Positions 24,083 through 36,985 are shown, numbered from the stretch's first letter. The stretch: 64,000 nt of DNA from Isoetes taiwanensis (GCA_021234155.1 JAJEKV010000008.1:16096006-16160005); one strand, 5' to 3'. Notes: generated by a model not told the origin, from the sequence alone. Numbers and translations: made by a program.

Positions 24083-27000
24083 AATATGCTCATGATTGTT
24101 GGAAGAACAGTACCAATACCTTTGGAGGTAACCAGATTACCATCAACCATTCAAACCATAGTAGGGGAATGTGGTTTTTTTTTTTTTTTGATGAATGTGG
24201 ACCTTTATTACTCAAAAGAATACAAAGAGTACATGGGGGACTCAAAACCCAGTGGAGAAGATATCCACTAGAGCAACACTACCCACTACATACATAACAT
24301 AGAAAAGCAGAGAATACAGATCACCATGAGCACAACTGTTTGCTATGAGTAGGTGTGAATCTGAAGATATTGCTCTCAAATGATACTTTTGATGTCATCC
24401 TTCAAGGAAGAACATTTGTACGCCTTCACAACGCGACCTACTACGCATCGTTAAGCACTTGCGCATCTAAAAAGCGGCATCCCTTGAAGATGAGGAGATT
24501 CGTCTCTCCGGATGGACCGGATGATCCAACCGGATGCTAAGTGGAAAGCCCTCTTTGCCAACTTGTCCCAAGAACTAGGATAGACCGACAAAAGGACTCG
24601 GCCGACTATTCAAGTCACAATGGAAAAGACTCGAAGCCATCGCCAAGCAGGTGCCTAACATGGTGACACAAGAAAAAAGGCTCAATTGTCTCATCCTCTG
24701 GCGGCAAAAGAGGGCGGATCACGCAGACTTCGGGCCGAAATCGATGAACAACAAGATTTACCCGCACGCATCTATAAGTGATCTCGCCACCATAAAATGG
24801 ATAGCTTAGGATGAAGCAATTTATCCCATACCCATCGCCCAGATCATTTTTACCGATGAGGCTGGGGATAACTAAAGGCCACTTTGGCGATGGAGGCAAC
24901 ACCTCGGTGATGAAGCGGGACCACATACATCGAGTGCACGGGTGCTCCTCCTTAACACCGCCATGAACCACCCAGAGCTGGGGAGCCACGCCTTGTGGGT
25001 GTGGAGGAAGTGTGGCCTACTTTTTTCCCAAATGCTCCGGCCCCAACGTAAGGGAGAAGAACTTCAATTTGAACTCATTCCACGTCAACAATCTTGTCTC
25101 ATTATACCATGCGGATACTGGTGAGCACACTGGGCCTTACACCGGGACAAGCAAGGCCAATGGATGGACAAGAGAGACGGGACACCGCATGACCGTCACC
25201 CAAAGGGATCCACCAACAACCGGTCAGAGGATCTGTGGTGGGGCCATTGGATGGAATCAAAACAAAGTGCGCCTGATCTCCCAAGCAGCCTAGCAACCCC
25301 TTGAGGAAAGGGAGATGCATTAGGATATGGAGAAAGTGGATAGAATAATGACCATGGGAGGAGAGGCTTAATGGATGGAGAGCCAAAGGAAATGCACTCT
25401 CAGAAGACCGTGAATGAGACGCAGACTCCCCGGAGAATTATCAAAGATTTATTGAGAATCCTGGCCACATGAACTTAGAGATCAAAGCACCTTGCTCGAG
25501 AAGAAAGTGAATCATCCCCAGCCCCCACAAAGTTTAGGCATAATGCACTTCGCCCAACTAACTTTAACATCAGCTCCTTCTTCAGATTGCCCCTGGATGA
25601 AGTTCCTAAGGCGAACAATGAGTCGTGCATCTTTGATCATGGTGCCCGGAAGATGGATGCCATGTAGACATGTGTACCACTTAGAACTGACTTTGCCACA
25701 GTTACACGACCAGCCATGGATAACTTAGCCGTGGACCACCAGAACAAATGCCTTTCCAACCCCTTAATAATGACATCCCACGCATCACCAGATGAAAGGT
25801 GTATACCAACTGGAATGCCTAGAAGCTTAGTTGCCTTCCCACGAGGAAGAACCTTCCATGGAAATGCAACCACAAGAAGACGGCACTGGAGAGTCTAGGG
25901 CCCACAGGGCAGTACACTTTTGCCACCCCACAAAGATACCAGAAGCCAAAGAGAAACTGTCTAACAAGGAAAGGGCATTCTGCAAATTCTGTTCATCAGC
26001 CATTAAGAACAAGAAAGTGTCATCTGCATACTGATTACAGGTCTCTTGTGAACCATTATTCATGGGAAGACCATACAGGATGCCTTCTGCACTGCAAGAG
26101 AGAATACCTGAGAAAGAATCTCCGCCACGCGTAAGAAATTCTTGCTTGCTAGCACATGTTTGGTAGCTCCCGTGTCAAGAAGGCATGCATCTGACTCAAA
26201 TTTTTTGGCTACATTGTATAAAAACTAAGTTTCAAGTTGATAAACCAACAAATGAGAAACTATAGTCGCAAGATTTGTCTTAGATGGTAGGGCAGGTAGA
26301 GAAACTGGAGCAAATGAGGCCTGAGTTGTTGGAGCTTCTTGTTTCTTGGCTTGGTCTTGAAGGTACTGCACAATATCCCTTTGAAGCTTTCTATAGTTCT
26401 TCTAAAAATCCCCTTTCTTTCAGCAATGAAAACATATATAATTATCATTGGAAAAGTTAGAAGAACCCACAGAAGATTGTTGCGATCTCATTGTAATGGA
26501 CTATGCCTTTAAATAGTGAGCTCCTTCGATATATTTATGCTTTTTATGCTTTGATTCTTCACTCATAAGTTGCTGCTGGAGTCGATTAAAAGAGATCTTG
26601 ACAGTTTGATTTTATAGCGGTTGATGGAAGTCATAATCTGGAGACAAGCCTCTTAGAGCATGAAGAATTAGAGTTTGGCCATCCATATTACCGCTAGCCC
26701 CTAAAAAATTATCTCTAAGAATCTTGAATGTATCAAGGTAATCTCTTAACAGTCCATTTTCCTTTGTATGGAGAGCATATGGCGAGCCCCTCTTTGAACA
26801 GAATTTAGTTTCACCAATTCTAAGGTCTGTTAAAAGTTTGAATAGATCTAAGATTTCTCCTGAAGTCATAAAAAACTGTAGTTTTTAGCAGTGTGAGTGC
26901 AGTCTCATCTTTCTCAAAATTATTGGGTGTGAGTGGATTCCAAGTAGATGCCAAAACTACAGCCTATTTATTAAGACAATTGTTGATTTCAAAATTATCA

Positions 27001-27740
27001 TACTAGGTATGATAATTTCACCATTGAGAACATTATGAGTGATAAATTTTCAAGAATGCAAGATGGCCATTATAGAAGATAAATACCAAACTCGGTTTAA
27101 TGATCTGAGCCAAGAAAAGAAAAAGGAAGTGGGGATAAATCAGAGAAACTTCTGACACAAAGTATCAGATAAGTGGGATCAAAAGTCGTATAATCCTCCA
27201 AGGAACATCAAAATCTATAGTTCAGGTAAAACTGCTCGAAGAATGAAAATCCTCACTAGTTTGGTGATTCCAACTTCAAAATTGAGAAGAAACTTCAAAA
27301 AACGACCTTCAGATGGATGATTTTGCCTTCCGCAAGATTTCTACAAGTATTTCTCTTATTAAATTGGAATTAGATTCGTTGGAACACCAAAACAAATTTA
27401 GTAAAGCTGGAGAATCCCTACAAGAACTGTGCGATTCCTATAAAAACCCCTAGAGTGATGATTTTTTGCACTGAACTTTTATTGTACATCAGGTTCTGAT
27501 ATCATGAAGCCATTTTGGATCATATATGGACTAAAGGCAAAGATACAAAATGCCTTGAAAGGCTAATGGGTGCCCAAAACAAAAAACGAGAGGAGAAACT
27601 CATCATTAATATAGATTGACTATGGCTTATATACATCATGTCATCTACAACATGCGATCTCATCAGTGTGATGCATCACTAATATGACACACATGTGTAT
27701 GAAATGCTTATAATGAGTTCTCATGGATCTGCCATCGATC
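24083..27740 (-). mobile_element. Ty1/copia remnant A (LTR side, gag, protease), split by a LINE
   Basis: Read on the minus strand: an LTR-like segment (about 27,740-27,506), a primer-site-like TGATATCAGAACC (about 27,503-27,488), an untranslated leader, then gag remnants (26,990-26,260) with LHALRGLSPDYDF typical of copia gag. Protease-region sequence follows at 26,230-26,138 and resumes at 24,178-24,083 after a LINE insertion. It aligns with remnant B over the same parts (26,140-27,260 against about 28,850-30,010). Stops and frameshifts are frequent, so it is inactive. Confidence 0.7.
24179..26137 (-). mobile_element. 5'-truncated LINE inserted into copia remnant A
   Basis: On the minus strand this is the 3' half of an L1-like element: YADD (reverse transcriptase catalytic motif) at about 26,030-26,019, then EQNLQNALSLLDSFSLASG, KVLPRGKATKLLGIP and a C-terminal region to about 24,615. 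It ends with GAGTAATAAAGG (a polyadenylation signal, about 24,214) and a poly(A) tail, seen as T at 24,177-24,189. Copia sequence flanks both sides and matches an uninterrupted copy at 28,730-28,950, which fixes the ends. A dozen or so flanking bases seem to be missing at the junction in place of a visible target duplication. Several frameshifts are present. Confidence 0.85.
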
Positions 27741-27779
27741 TCTAGTCTCCGCGATTGTTTGTAGGAAGAACCAAAAGGA

Positions 27780-30010
27780 AAGTGGGTGAAAACTCATGGA
27801 GAAGATGAAGATGGAGTGTGCAATGAAGCAGGAACAGTAGAGATGCTAGTAACATGCGAAGAAGATGTGTGAATGGATGTGCTCGGATAAAAAAACTAAT
27901 AAGAGACATAGAGAGAGATACTGGACCTGAAATATTCGAAGTAGAAGTATGAGGTGACACACTAGTTTGAGCATGCACCTTGCATTTTCCAGTAATGTCC
28001 TATTCTTGTGCTCGACAACATCGTTTTGTGCTTGAGCATATGGAATAATCAACTGCCTATGAATGCCTTTGGCATCCACATAATCTTGGATATCTATTTT
28101 AAGGGCTTTGATTCGTGTGAAAAACTTAGTCTCTGCCAATGCACTGAAATATTTGAATGTAAGGAAAGCTTCAGATTTAAGTTTTAGGCAGTAGATCCCA
28201 TGTATATCTGATGTCATCATCAACAAAAATAAAGAAGTACCCGCCGCCACCAAGTGATTTTAGTGGCATATAACAAATATTGGAATGAAGCAATTCCAAA
28301 GGCTTTATAGCTCAAAAAAATATAGCATGAGAAGGATAAGGAGCCTGAATTTGCTTCCCAAGCCAGCAGGCTGAGCAATCAGCATGTTAAGATCCAAGTT
28401 GAGGTAGGCCGTCAACAATTTTTACCTTGGAGCTATCTGTAATGCATCACTATGGATGTGCCCAAATCGAGCATGGCATAGTAATTCTGGAGTCTTGGGT
28501 ACAGCTGCTACAAAGGTTGAGCACTAAGATAGTAAAGACAATCATCATGAAGCTTCCCTCGAGCTATAGGACCTAGAGTTTTTAAGTCCACATGCTTCAG
28601 TGGATTGGTCTTCATTACATGTACTTCCCTATCAGTGAAGAGAACCGTGTAGCCCATTTTTCTATCAAATTCTGAAACACTAAGGAAATTGACTAGAAGA
28701 CCAGGCCCAAGAATGACATCTTCAATATTTAGTGCAATATGCTCATGATTGTCCAGAAGAACAGTACCAATACCTTTGGAAGTAGCCAGATTACACCAAC
28801 CATTCGAACTATAGTAGAGGAATGTGGTTTGAGCTGCATAAACAACTCTTGCTTGCTAGACAAATGTTTGGTAGCTCCCAAGTCAAGAAGCCATGCATCT
28901 GACTCGAATTTTTCTGCTACACTGCATAAAAACTGAGTTTCAAGTTGATCAATTGACACCTGAGAAATTCTAACTGCAAGATCTGGCTTAGAATCTAATG
29001 TTGGTGAAGCTGGTAAGGCAGATAGAGAAACTGGAGCGGATGAGGCTCAAGCTGCTGGAGCTTCTTGTTTCTTGGCTTGGTCCTGAAGGTACTACTCAAT
29101 ATCCCTTTGAAGCTTTTTGCAGTTCTTCCTAAAGTGCCCTTTCTTCCCACAATGAAAACAGATATAACTATCATTGGAAGAGTAGGAGAACCTGCAAAAG
29201 ATTGCCGAGATATCCTTGTAGTGGACTGCACCTTTGAATTAGTGAGCTCCTTCAATATATTTAGTCTTTTTATGCTTTGATTGTGCATCCAAAGTTGTTG
29301 CTGGAGCTGATTAAAAGAGATCTTGATGGTTTTCTTGATTTTATAATGATTTACAATGAAGTTATAATCTGGAGGCAAGCCTCTCAAAGCATGAAGAATC
29401 AAAGTTTGGTCATCTACATTACCACCAGCCCCTGAAAATTTATCTCTAAGAACCTTGAACTTATCAAAGTAATCTCTCATATTTTGAATAGTTCTTCAGC
29501 TAGAGATTATCCATTTTCCTTTGTATAGAGAGCATATGGCCGGCCCCTTTTTAACTGCTTCACAAATTCTAAGGTCTATTTAAAAGTTTCAATTAAGATC
29601 TCTTTTGAAATCACAAGAAACTGTAGCTTTCAGTAGTGTGTATGTAGTCTCATCTTTCTCCAAATCATTAAGTGTGAGTTGATTCCAAGTAGATGCTAAA
29701 ACTACAGATAATTTATTGAGACGAATGTTGATTTCAAAATTATCATACCAGTTATAAATAATATTTGCCATTGAGAAGATCATAGGTGATAAATTTCCAA
29801 GAATGCAAGGCAACCATTATTGAAGATGGATACCAGACTTATTTTAATGATTTGAGTCAAGAAAAAAAAAATAGAGGATAAATCAAAGAAACTTCTGACA
29901 CAAAATACCAGATAAATGGGATCAAAAGCCACACAGTCCTCCAACAAACATCTAAATCTACAGGTCTGGTGTTGATACAGGGCAAAAATGTCTGAAGAAT
30001 GAAAATTCTC
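27780..30010 (-). mobile_element. Ty1/copia remnant B (gag, protease, part of integrase)
   Basis: Minus-strand order is gag (29,810-28,995: KVLRDKFSGAGG, LHALRGLPPDYNF, then CCHC-zinc-knuckle-derived sequence), protease (about 28,900, AWLLDLGATKHLS, where active enzymes have the DSGA motif), GAG-pre-integrase (about 28,460, HARFGHIH), then integrase (28,253-27,960) with QNDVVEHKNRTLLENA, the conserved QNGVVERKNR block. It stops within integrase next to the LTR of remnant A, giving a head-to-tail pair. D-to-L in the protease motif plus multiple stops show it is dead. Confidence 0.8.
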
Positions 30011-30079
30011 ACTGATATGTTGAGATCTTATGTTGAGATCTATTCTATTCTATTCTATGTGGTCACTCAATAATTTAGA

Positions 30080-30830
30080 TGGGAGGACTATTTGCCAATT
30101 GTGGAATTTGCTTACAATAATAGGTACCTGCAGAGCGTCAAAATTATCCTTTTTATGGCTATTTTTGGGAGAAATCCCAGAAGATCTGTATCGCTTGGTT
30201 TTGATGTGCTAAAAACTGATGCTACAATCAATATGCTTGAAGGCATAGGTGTGACACTTAGGTTGTGTCAATTGCATATGAGACAGGGCCAGGATCGGGC
30301 AAATGCATGTGCCAATTTATCTAGAGCCCCGATCGAGCTACATGAAGGTCAGATGGTGTATCTTCATGTGCAAATTTAAAACAGAAGGCAATATTGCCAT
30401 TGCTAGCAGGAAAGAAACCAAAGCTCTCCCCAAGATACAGTGGTCCATATAAAATCCTGAAAAAGTACAGTGATGTTGCGTTCAAGTTGCAAATATCACT
30501 GAACGTGGACATTCATCCAGTTTTCCATGTGAGCCAATTGCGACCAGCTTTTGAAAAAGCTGCGAATGTTGTGCCTTCCGAGGCACATGGTGGAGTTTGA
30601 CAAAATCTCTATTCCCGAGAGAATATTGAATTCACTGATAGTGTGGATTCGCAAGAGGAACTAAATGGAATTTCTAGTGAAATGGAAATATAGACATGTC
30701 TTAGAGGCGACGTGGGAGAGTCGTTGTTTTATGACTCAATATCCAGATATTATGGCTCAAGGGGCTGAGCTAATTCTCAAGAACAAGAATCCGCTCGAGG
30801 AGGAGGGAGTGATATTATACCAAATTTTAT
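30080..30830 (+). mobile_element. Ty3/gypsy chromovirus fragment: integrase tail and chromodomain
   Basis: Three successive frames give the C-terminal end of a chromovirus polyprotein: LPIVEFAYNN (about 30,095), then KLSPRYSGPYKILKK and HPVFHVSQLRPAF (30,425-30,560), then a chromodomain-like EFLVKWKYRHVLEATWES (30,667-30,720). The domain order is that of chromoviral integrases. Nothing upstream of the integrase C-terminal part is present, so it is a truncated relic. Confidence 0.85.
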
Positions 30831-31097
30831 GTAGATCATTTTTTTATTCGTGCATGCATTTTAATGGATTTGGGTAACAAAATGTTTCGGTAGTTATCTT
30901 TGGCATTGGAATAATTATGGTCGCATTATTTCTTGTTGACTGGTGGCATGACAAAATGGATCCTAGACTAGAAATAACAAGCATGGGGTTGCCTCTAACT
31001 CTAGGAACCTATGCGGGTTGTTAAGTTTGGGGCAAGAATAGCATTAGCTTGCTTATTAAAAAGTAATGGATAATGTTTTATTCTCTAAAATATCCCA

Positions 31098-34000
31098 AGA
31101 AGGTTGTTAGTCCTGTACCTCCAGGCACAGGACTATTCTTAAGTTCCACGTAGCACGACAGAAACAAGGGACCAGATCAAGCATCAGGTAGCAGACCACG
31201 CCCCCGCCAAAAGCCACGCAGAAGTCCACACTCCCGTCAAAGAAGAGAGCCAGAATGAACAAATGATGGCCTCCGGGGAGTGCGGCCTTAATTTAGCGGG
31301 ATTCCAGGCACTAATGAAGGCGCTGCCAGATTCTTTGAATTCATGCGTTGATCCAAAAGTTGGTGATCGAGATCTTCCATCTACCTATTTTGGGCCCGAG
31401 GCCATTGTACTATATATATCAGTAGAGATAGATCTTGAGTTTTTAGATGAGATTTTAACCTTGTCTCACTTTGTTCCTCTCGCGTGACGAGAGTTCGTGT
31501 ACTCTGATTGATATCAAGAAAGTCATATTTCTGCATATTGCCTCTTTCAGTTCTGTTCTCTCTTTTTCTTTCTTTATATTCTCTTTGCAAAATATCGTGT
31601 GACCCTCACTAGGATTTTCCTGCTTGATTCAAGGGTCCTCATGGAGGGCTGTCTCGCTGGTGATCCCGAACCCAGACCCTAAACACTGTCGCCGCTATCA
31701 GGTCTTAGTTCTCTTTTCTTCCCTCAAAGATGTCGGCTCGTGCCTTCACTCCAGAGGAACTCCTCACCAAACTGCGGCTCGATTGGAATGCCATCAGCAC
31801 TGGGACGCTGCTCATGAAATGTATGATCCTGACTATGACATTGAAGGAGGCCGTGTCCGCTTACGTGCTCAGTCGGCCCCGCCTACCCCTCGTGTTAGTT
31901 CCAGGTCGGGGCCTCCCCCTACATGTAAGCATTGTTCTCAACCACAGTCACCACATCATACCCCTGTGCATCCCACTCCTCATTATTTTCAAACTCCAGA
32001 CAGCACTTACATTCACATTCCTTATAGTCATACTCCCTTGCTTTCACAGCCGTCTTCTCCTCAACATGGTATGGGCTATCCTCAGGTCTCTTTTGGCCCT
32101 CCTCATGTTCATAAATTCTAGTCTTCACCCTCCTTTCACCATTCAGTTCTAGTTCACAACATTACTGATCTCAAATTAAATGAGGATAGCACCCACGACA
32201 CATTGCCCGCTGACGTCCCTCTCTCAGGACCTCTTGGTTTCACGGCCCCCATGCCACCACCTTGTTCTCAGTCCACGACGGTGCCTCAAGGCTATGTTCC
32301 TACTTATGCTCCGCCACTCTATACACAAGTTCAGGTCCAGTCACCTGTGTACAATCTCAAGCTCACATATCCGATCTTTGGAAATGCCAAAGGAAAGCCC
32401 CTTGATCAAAGTGCTCAAGTTCACATGAAGGAATTTGAAGCCTTGGCTATTCTGAATGGCCATTCTCAGCCTCAACTTAAGTTCCATATTTTTTCCACCA
32501 TGCTGCGTGGCGCTTCTCATCAGTGGCTCATGGCAAATAAAAGTCACTGGAAACAAAATTGGCGAGAGATGAAGAATGCCCCTCTCTCTCATTAGCACTA
32601 TGGATGATGATTAACAGCTCCTGAAGCAGCTTAACGATCTTCAACAACAATCCATGGAGTCTGCCCGTGACTTTGCAGATCGTCTCCATATTCTTGTGAG
32701 TAAGCTTAAAGAGTATCCCACGCAGAGTTAGATTCTGGTTTGGTTTCTGCAAGGTCTTCCTCCCGCTATTCGTCTTATGACAGAGTATTTGCGCCCCAAG
32801 ACATTGGATCAAGCCATTGAATTGGTTAACCATCCCATCAATGTGTCTTCCCGTGGCGTTCCCCTCACGGAGCTTTCCTTCATGCCCCCTGTCATGGTTC
32901 CTCAAAATACTGTACAATCTCATCAGTCTGCTCCTCCGCAACGCGGTGAAATTTGGTGTCACATCCGCAAGTATCAAGACCACCTCGCCAACGAATGTAA
33001 TTCTACCAATGGTCCTCCTCACTGCAAGCGCTGCAACATGTGTAATCACTCTACTAAAGAGTGTACCTGTGCTCATCCTACACCCTTCAGGCAAAAACTG
33101 GTCTTTCAAGTTCAAACCACGCCTCAACAATATCCACAGCAGTAGCCATATCAGCCATAACAATATCAACAATCTCAGCAACCTCAACAATCTAGGGGTC
33201 AAAGTTCACGCCCTCCTTTTGATCCCTCCAAAGCCCAGCGTTATCATTGTCAAGAATGGGGTCACACCATCACGGTGTGCCCTCAACTACCTCAGGTCCA
33301 GGTTCATCTCCTGGGCACCAATCAAACTGCCTTAGTTCGTCTCACTACTTATCAACTATGGGTTATCAATGGTAAACAGGGCCCACGCCCAGCTTTGAGG
33401 AAACCACCTAGGCCACCTCAACAATCGTGACCTCAACAAGCGGCTCTATATACGGCTCTTGATCAACAGGCTCAAGAAGAAATATATCAAGGTCTCAATC
33501 CTCTGGTTCAGCAATCAAATTGGGTCGGTCTGGTCTCATGCCAGACCCGTGCATCACGCCCCTTACCCTGATCTTGACAAGCTTATGCCTTATGTAATGC
33601 CTAAAATGCGCCAGAGTATTCTCAAACTTATGCAAGCTACTGAAGGACGCACGCTTGCTAATGTTCATGCCACCACGCGCGCGCAACAGCGTCAGGAAGC
33701 GCCTTCGACGTCAAAAAATCCACACACTCAGCAGTATCCGAACATAGCTGCTGAAGTTGAACTCCTCAAGGAAGTCTCTGCATCAATGCCTCAGACTCCT
33801 GCACCGTTGGATCCTGCTGATCCTTTTTCTTATGTTCCTTTGGAACTCCAAGAGGAGCTTGCAAAAATTAAGATCCCACTCAGCCTTGCTACCATTCTCA
33901 AGCTGTGTCCTGCACTCAAGGCACAGTTGCCACTACCCACGGTTCTGGTTGGAGCGGTAGCCACTTCTACTCCCACGGTACACGCTACTATTGGGAATTA

Positions 34001-34376
34001 ACATATTAATCATGTGCAGGGCTCGCTGTCATTGCAGATTCCATTGATAAACTCACGGGTGATGAATCCTCTTGGGCTTGGAATCCCCAGGCAGATGCAA
34101 CGTTTCAGAAATTGAAGGTTCTGCTCACTCAAGCTCCTGTTCTTGTTCCACCTCAATGGGACAAACTTTTTCATGTTTATGTTGATGTCTTTTCCAGGAA
34201 AATTGAAATTTCAGTGGCTTGGTCCTTATCAAATTCTTAAAGTGGTGCAGCCAAGTGTGTTTCAACTGGAAGAGTTAAATGACACTCCATTACCCACTCT
34301 GATTAATGGCTTTCACCTTAAACTCTTTCATACAGACAAAACCGACACAATTTCAGAACCAGAGATGCAAGAGTGA
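31098..34376 (+). mobile_element. Internally deleted Ty3/gypsy retrotransposon
   Basis: A plausible 5' LTR runs from TGTTAGTCCTG (31,098) to about 31,660, with a TATATATA promoter motif near 31,411 and possible primer-site TGGTGATCCCGAACCC (31,661). Gag starts at ATG 31,730 (SARAFTPEELLTKLRLDWN). It continues through frame shifts to the gag core (FGNAKGKPLDQSAQVHMKEF, 32,379-32,438) and Cys/His zinc-knuckle remnants (32,955-33,090). Only a short RT/RNase H junction piece remains (FQKLKVLLTQAPVLVPP, about 34,108), followed directly by an integrase C-terminal GPYQILKV segment (34,220-34,340). Protease, most of RT, RNase H and the integrase core are missing. No 3' LTR was found. Confidence 0.7.
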
Positions 34377-34460
34377 ATTCAAACACTTATTTATATTAAA
34401 AAAGCTGCGGGTTACAACAAAATTGGGCCGCGCCCATATTTAATCACTAAGGGGTCCGCC

Positions 34461-34733
34461 TTATGAACAAAATCCTAATTTAAAAAACTTGGCTACTCTG
34501 GATTGGTAGCAGCACAGACGTGCCAGGATCAAGTACATGCACTGCTCTGGGTCCCAGCGAAGATGCATGACCACATCCTGAAGGTTCGTCATAGGGTCCG
34601 GATTATCCGCAGAACTGTTCAGCCACCCATCCATCAGAATACCCCGATTATTCAGTTTCCACAGATCAAAATCAGTCATCTTATAAGTGACCCACTCGCA
34701 GCAGTTCTTCGGCATAGTGTTTGGCATATCCAT
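34461..34733 (-). CDS. Small protein, 90 aa, member of a local small-ORF family
   Basis: The minus-strand frame starts MDMPNTMPKNCCEWVTYK and continues MTDFDLWKLNNRGILMDGW to DVVMHLRWDPEQCMYLI. This core lines up with two plus-strand ORFs near 53 kb (DVIIHLIWNREHQMYMI and the looser QRGIPLDPR). Conservation of the R-G/E-I-(P/L)-M-(D/E)-x-W and H-L-x-W-(D/N) positions across separate loci suggests a real coding sequence. I do not recognise the family. The upstream minus-strand sequence contains CTAGGGTTTGGCTGC near 34,780, a style common in plant 5' leaders. Function unknown. Confidence 0.45.
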   Translation of the reverse strand: MDMPNTMPKNCCEWVTYKMTDFDLWKLNNRGILMDGWLNSSADNPDPMTNLQDVVMHLRWDPEQCMYLILARLCCYQSRVAKFFKLGFCS

Positions 34734-35054
34734 CGCCGCAAATTGGTCTTCTCCTCTCGAACGGCCAAAAGAAAATTGCAGCCAAACCCTAGCACCGCCA
34801 AAAGAGGGCCGGGACTGTCAGGCGAGTTCTTTCTACCAAAACAGAAGAATCACCATACAAATCATACGCCGACGGAAAGGCCGTGCGACGAGCTTTCCAA
34901 CGAGCCCAAGAAAACCCAAATCTGACACCAGAATCCCGAGTTATGAGCAAAAGAATGGGGCTGAAACCCTAAGTGCCATCATGAGCGCCTTCCACCCTTA
35001 ATAGTGGACATCTTCTTATTAGCCTGATGTGGTGGTTGAAGAAGAGAAAAAGGA

Positions 35055-35290
35055 AAAGCTACCTAAACACTCAATGTCGCAAGACCAAATCTAGGAAATT
35101 GTCTGATAAATAGTTGCAGAGTCGACATTTGCAAAGCTCCCTAAGCACTCAATTATGCAAAACCAAATCTGGGAAATTGTTTCATAGATGTGGTTGTAGA
35201 GTCGTCTGCAAAGCTATCTAAGCACTCAATGCTGCGCAAGACCAAATTAGGAAAATTGTTTGATAAATATGGTTGTAGAATTGACATCTG
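35055..35290. repeat. Tandem repeat, three units of about 76 bp
   Basis: Units begin near 35,055, 35,132 and 35,209. Each contains CAAAGCT.(C/T)CTAA.CACTCAAT, then CAA.ACCAAAT, then GGAAATTGT.T.ATA and GTTG.AGA.T. Divergence between units is moderate. No coding potential. Confidence 0.85.
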
Positions 35291-35299
35291 ATCTTAAAT

Positions 35300-36960
35300 C
35301 ATGCTAAAAACTGCTTAATTGAAAGCCAAACAACCTGGTAAAGCAACCTAATGACAACATGGCTTAGGAGGCAAAATTTTGTTTCTACAAGGGTCTAGAA
35401 ACAGGGCTAATGCAGTTTGAAAGTACGTAACTCAATGTCCTAAAATCACAAATATAAGAATAAGTGAGAATATAGGATCGATCCTAGAAAAAGAGAATTA
35501 TGACTATTCAAGTAGAACCCATAGAGTAAACTGTTAAGAGCCAAGAAGATCGATGTCAAACCCAATGATGAAGATAAAATGGGAGGTAACAAAAGTAGCA
35601 TGGATCCCAATTCTCATCAAAAGGTAAGACAATAGCCAGCCTCAACATCACATAAAGAGAATTGGATATCCTCCCGATTCTTGCCAAAACAGTAACCCAC
35701 TTAGGCATTCAATAGCAAAGATAAGGAGAAGCGCAGCTAGCTTTGTTATCTAGCAATACAATCGTCCCTTTGCGATGTATTCATGAAATTCTCGCCTGCA
35801 AAGCAGAAAGAAATTGTATATTCCATTTTGCATCTAAAACTTTTCGTTAAATCATAAAAAAATAGCAGTCACATGCATCTTAGGAACAACATTTCAAATA
35901 TCAGGGATAGTATGTAAATCTAATACTTGACGGTTTACCTGCTTCTCGAAAACGAAGCTTCCATAGATGAAGTATGAAGAGCATGAAAAACAAAGAGGGA
36001 TCTTATCAAGCCAAAAATGGCAAAGTAAGAGATAGGGTGCTGGAAAATCCTTTGTTGCCACGCTTGAAAATAGAACCTCGGATTCCGACCTGCCCAACAC
36101 ATCTCTGATGTCAAAAAACAAAACAACCTTTTCCAAGATTTTTATAGGATAACCCTGAGGGCACGATTCATCGACCAAATGTCAATCCATGCCGTATTTT
36201 GCGAGCCTACCATTCTGAGCCTAACATGCACAAAATGTTTTGATGCTAGAGAAAATGGTTGGAAATTTTTGGAATACTGGAAATTGTTTTGCGTGATGAA
36301 AAGTTCTAAAACCTTAGGCCCAACCTCCTTTGAAAAAATCAAACATTTTTTATCAGACCCGAAAATCCCCAATTATTATTAAAAGGGTTAATTAATATGG
36401 AAGGCAGGGCGCCAGATTTGGGGTTCCTCCTCCCCAAAATTTCCGGTTGAAGTTGTTAAAATCCGGTTTCTTTAATAGATGCCGGAAACTTTCCGGTCAA
36501 AAATTGTAAAATCGGGCAAATTAGAGGATATTTTCTGAAAAGTCCTGTAAGTAGCAACAAAGCACCGCATTTTGCCGGTTTAAGCAAAATCTAATCTGGA
36601 GGCCTGTTAACGGAGGAGGATATGTTAATTTTAGGGTGTGTTTCAATGCTGACGTTGCTGCATGTGCTCGACAACACCTGCCCACAGATGCGACAAGCAA
36701 CCTGCAAACATTAACATAAGGTAATATTCGCAAGCCCAGGATTAGTACTTTTGTTAATCCACATTGGTTTTGATCGAATTCAAACTTAGTATATCTGGTC
36801 ATCCAGGATTGGTTGCTTCAGGAATTTTATAAACATTGATTGTTCTGTCAACATGGAAATTTTGTAGTCGACAGTAAGATGGACCCCAGCTTCCTGGATC
36901 GAAAATTCAAGGTAATTGGAGTCGGCTGGATTGATTCTATGTGCATGGATTTAAAATCTT
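35300..36960. other. Spacer upstream of the tandem membrane-protein genes
   Basis: AT-rich sequence with no recognised gene. Short CpG-bearing blocks near 36,410-36,520 (repeated TTTCCGGT and AATCCGG) form weak direct repeats. The 5' untranslated region and promoter of the gene starting at 36,986 must lie at its right end, but no decisive TATA box is visible. Confidence 0.5.
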
Positions 36961-36985
36961 GGTATGAACCGCAAGTATTTCGAGA

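Noticed and set aside
31624-32152. Two overlapping ORFs as separate genes
   Set aside because: They are successive frames of one frameshifted gag sequence in the Ty3/gypsy element.
34503-35001. Plus-strand ORFs of 140 and 104 codons
   Set aside because: They overlap the minus-strand 90-residue ORF and its leader and have no family signature. The minus frame is preferred because its product has relatives near 53 kb.
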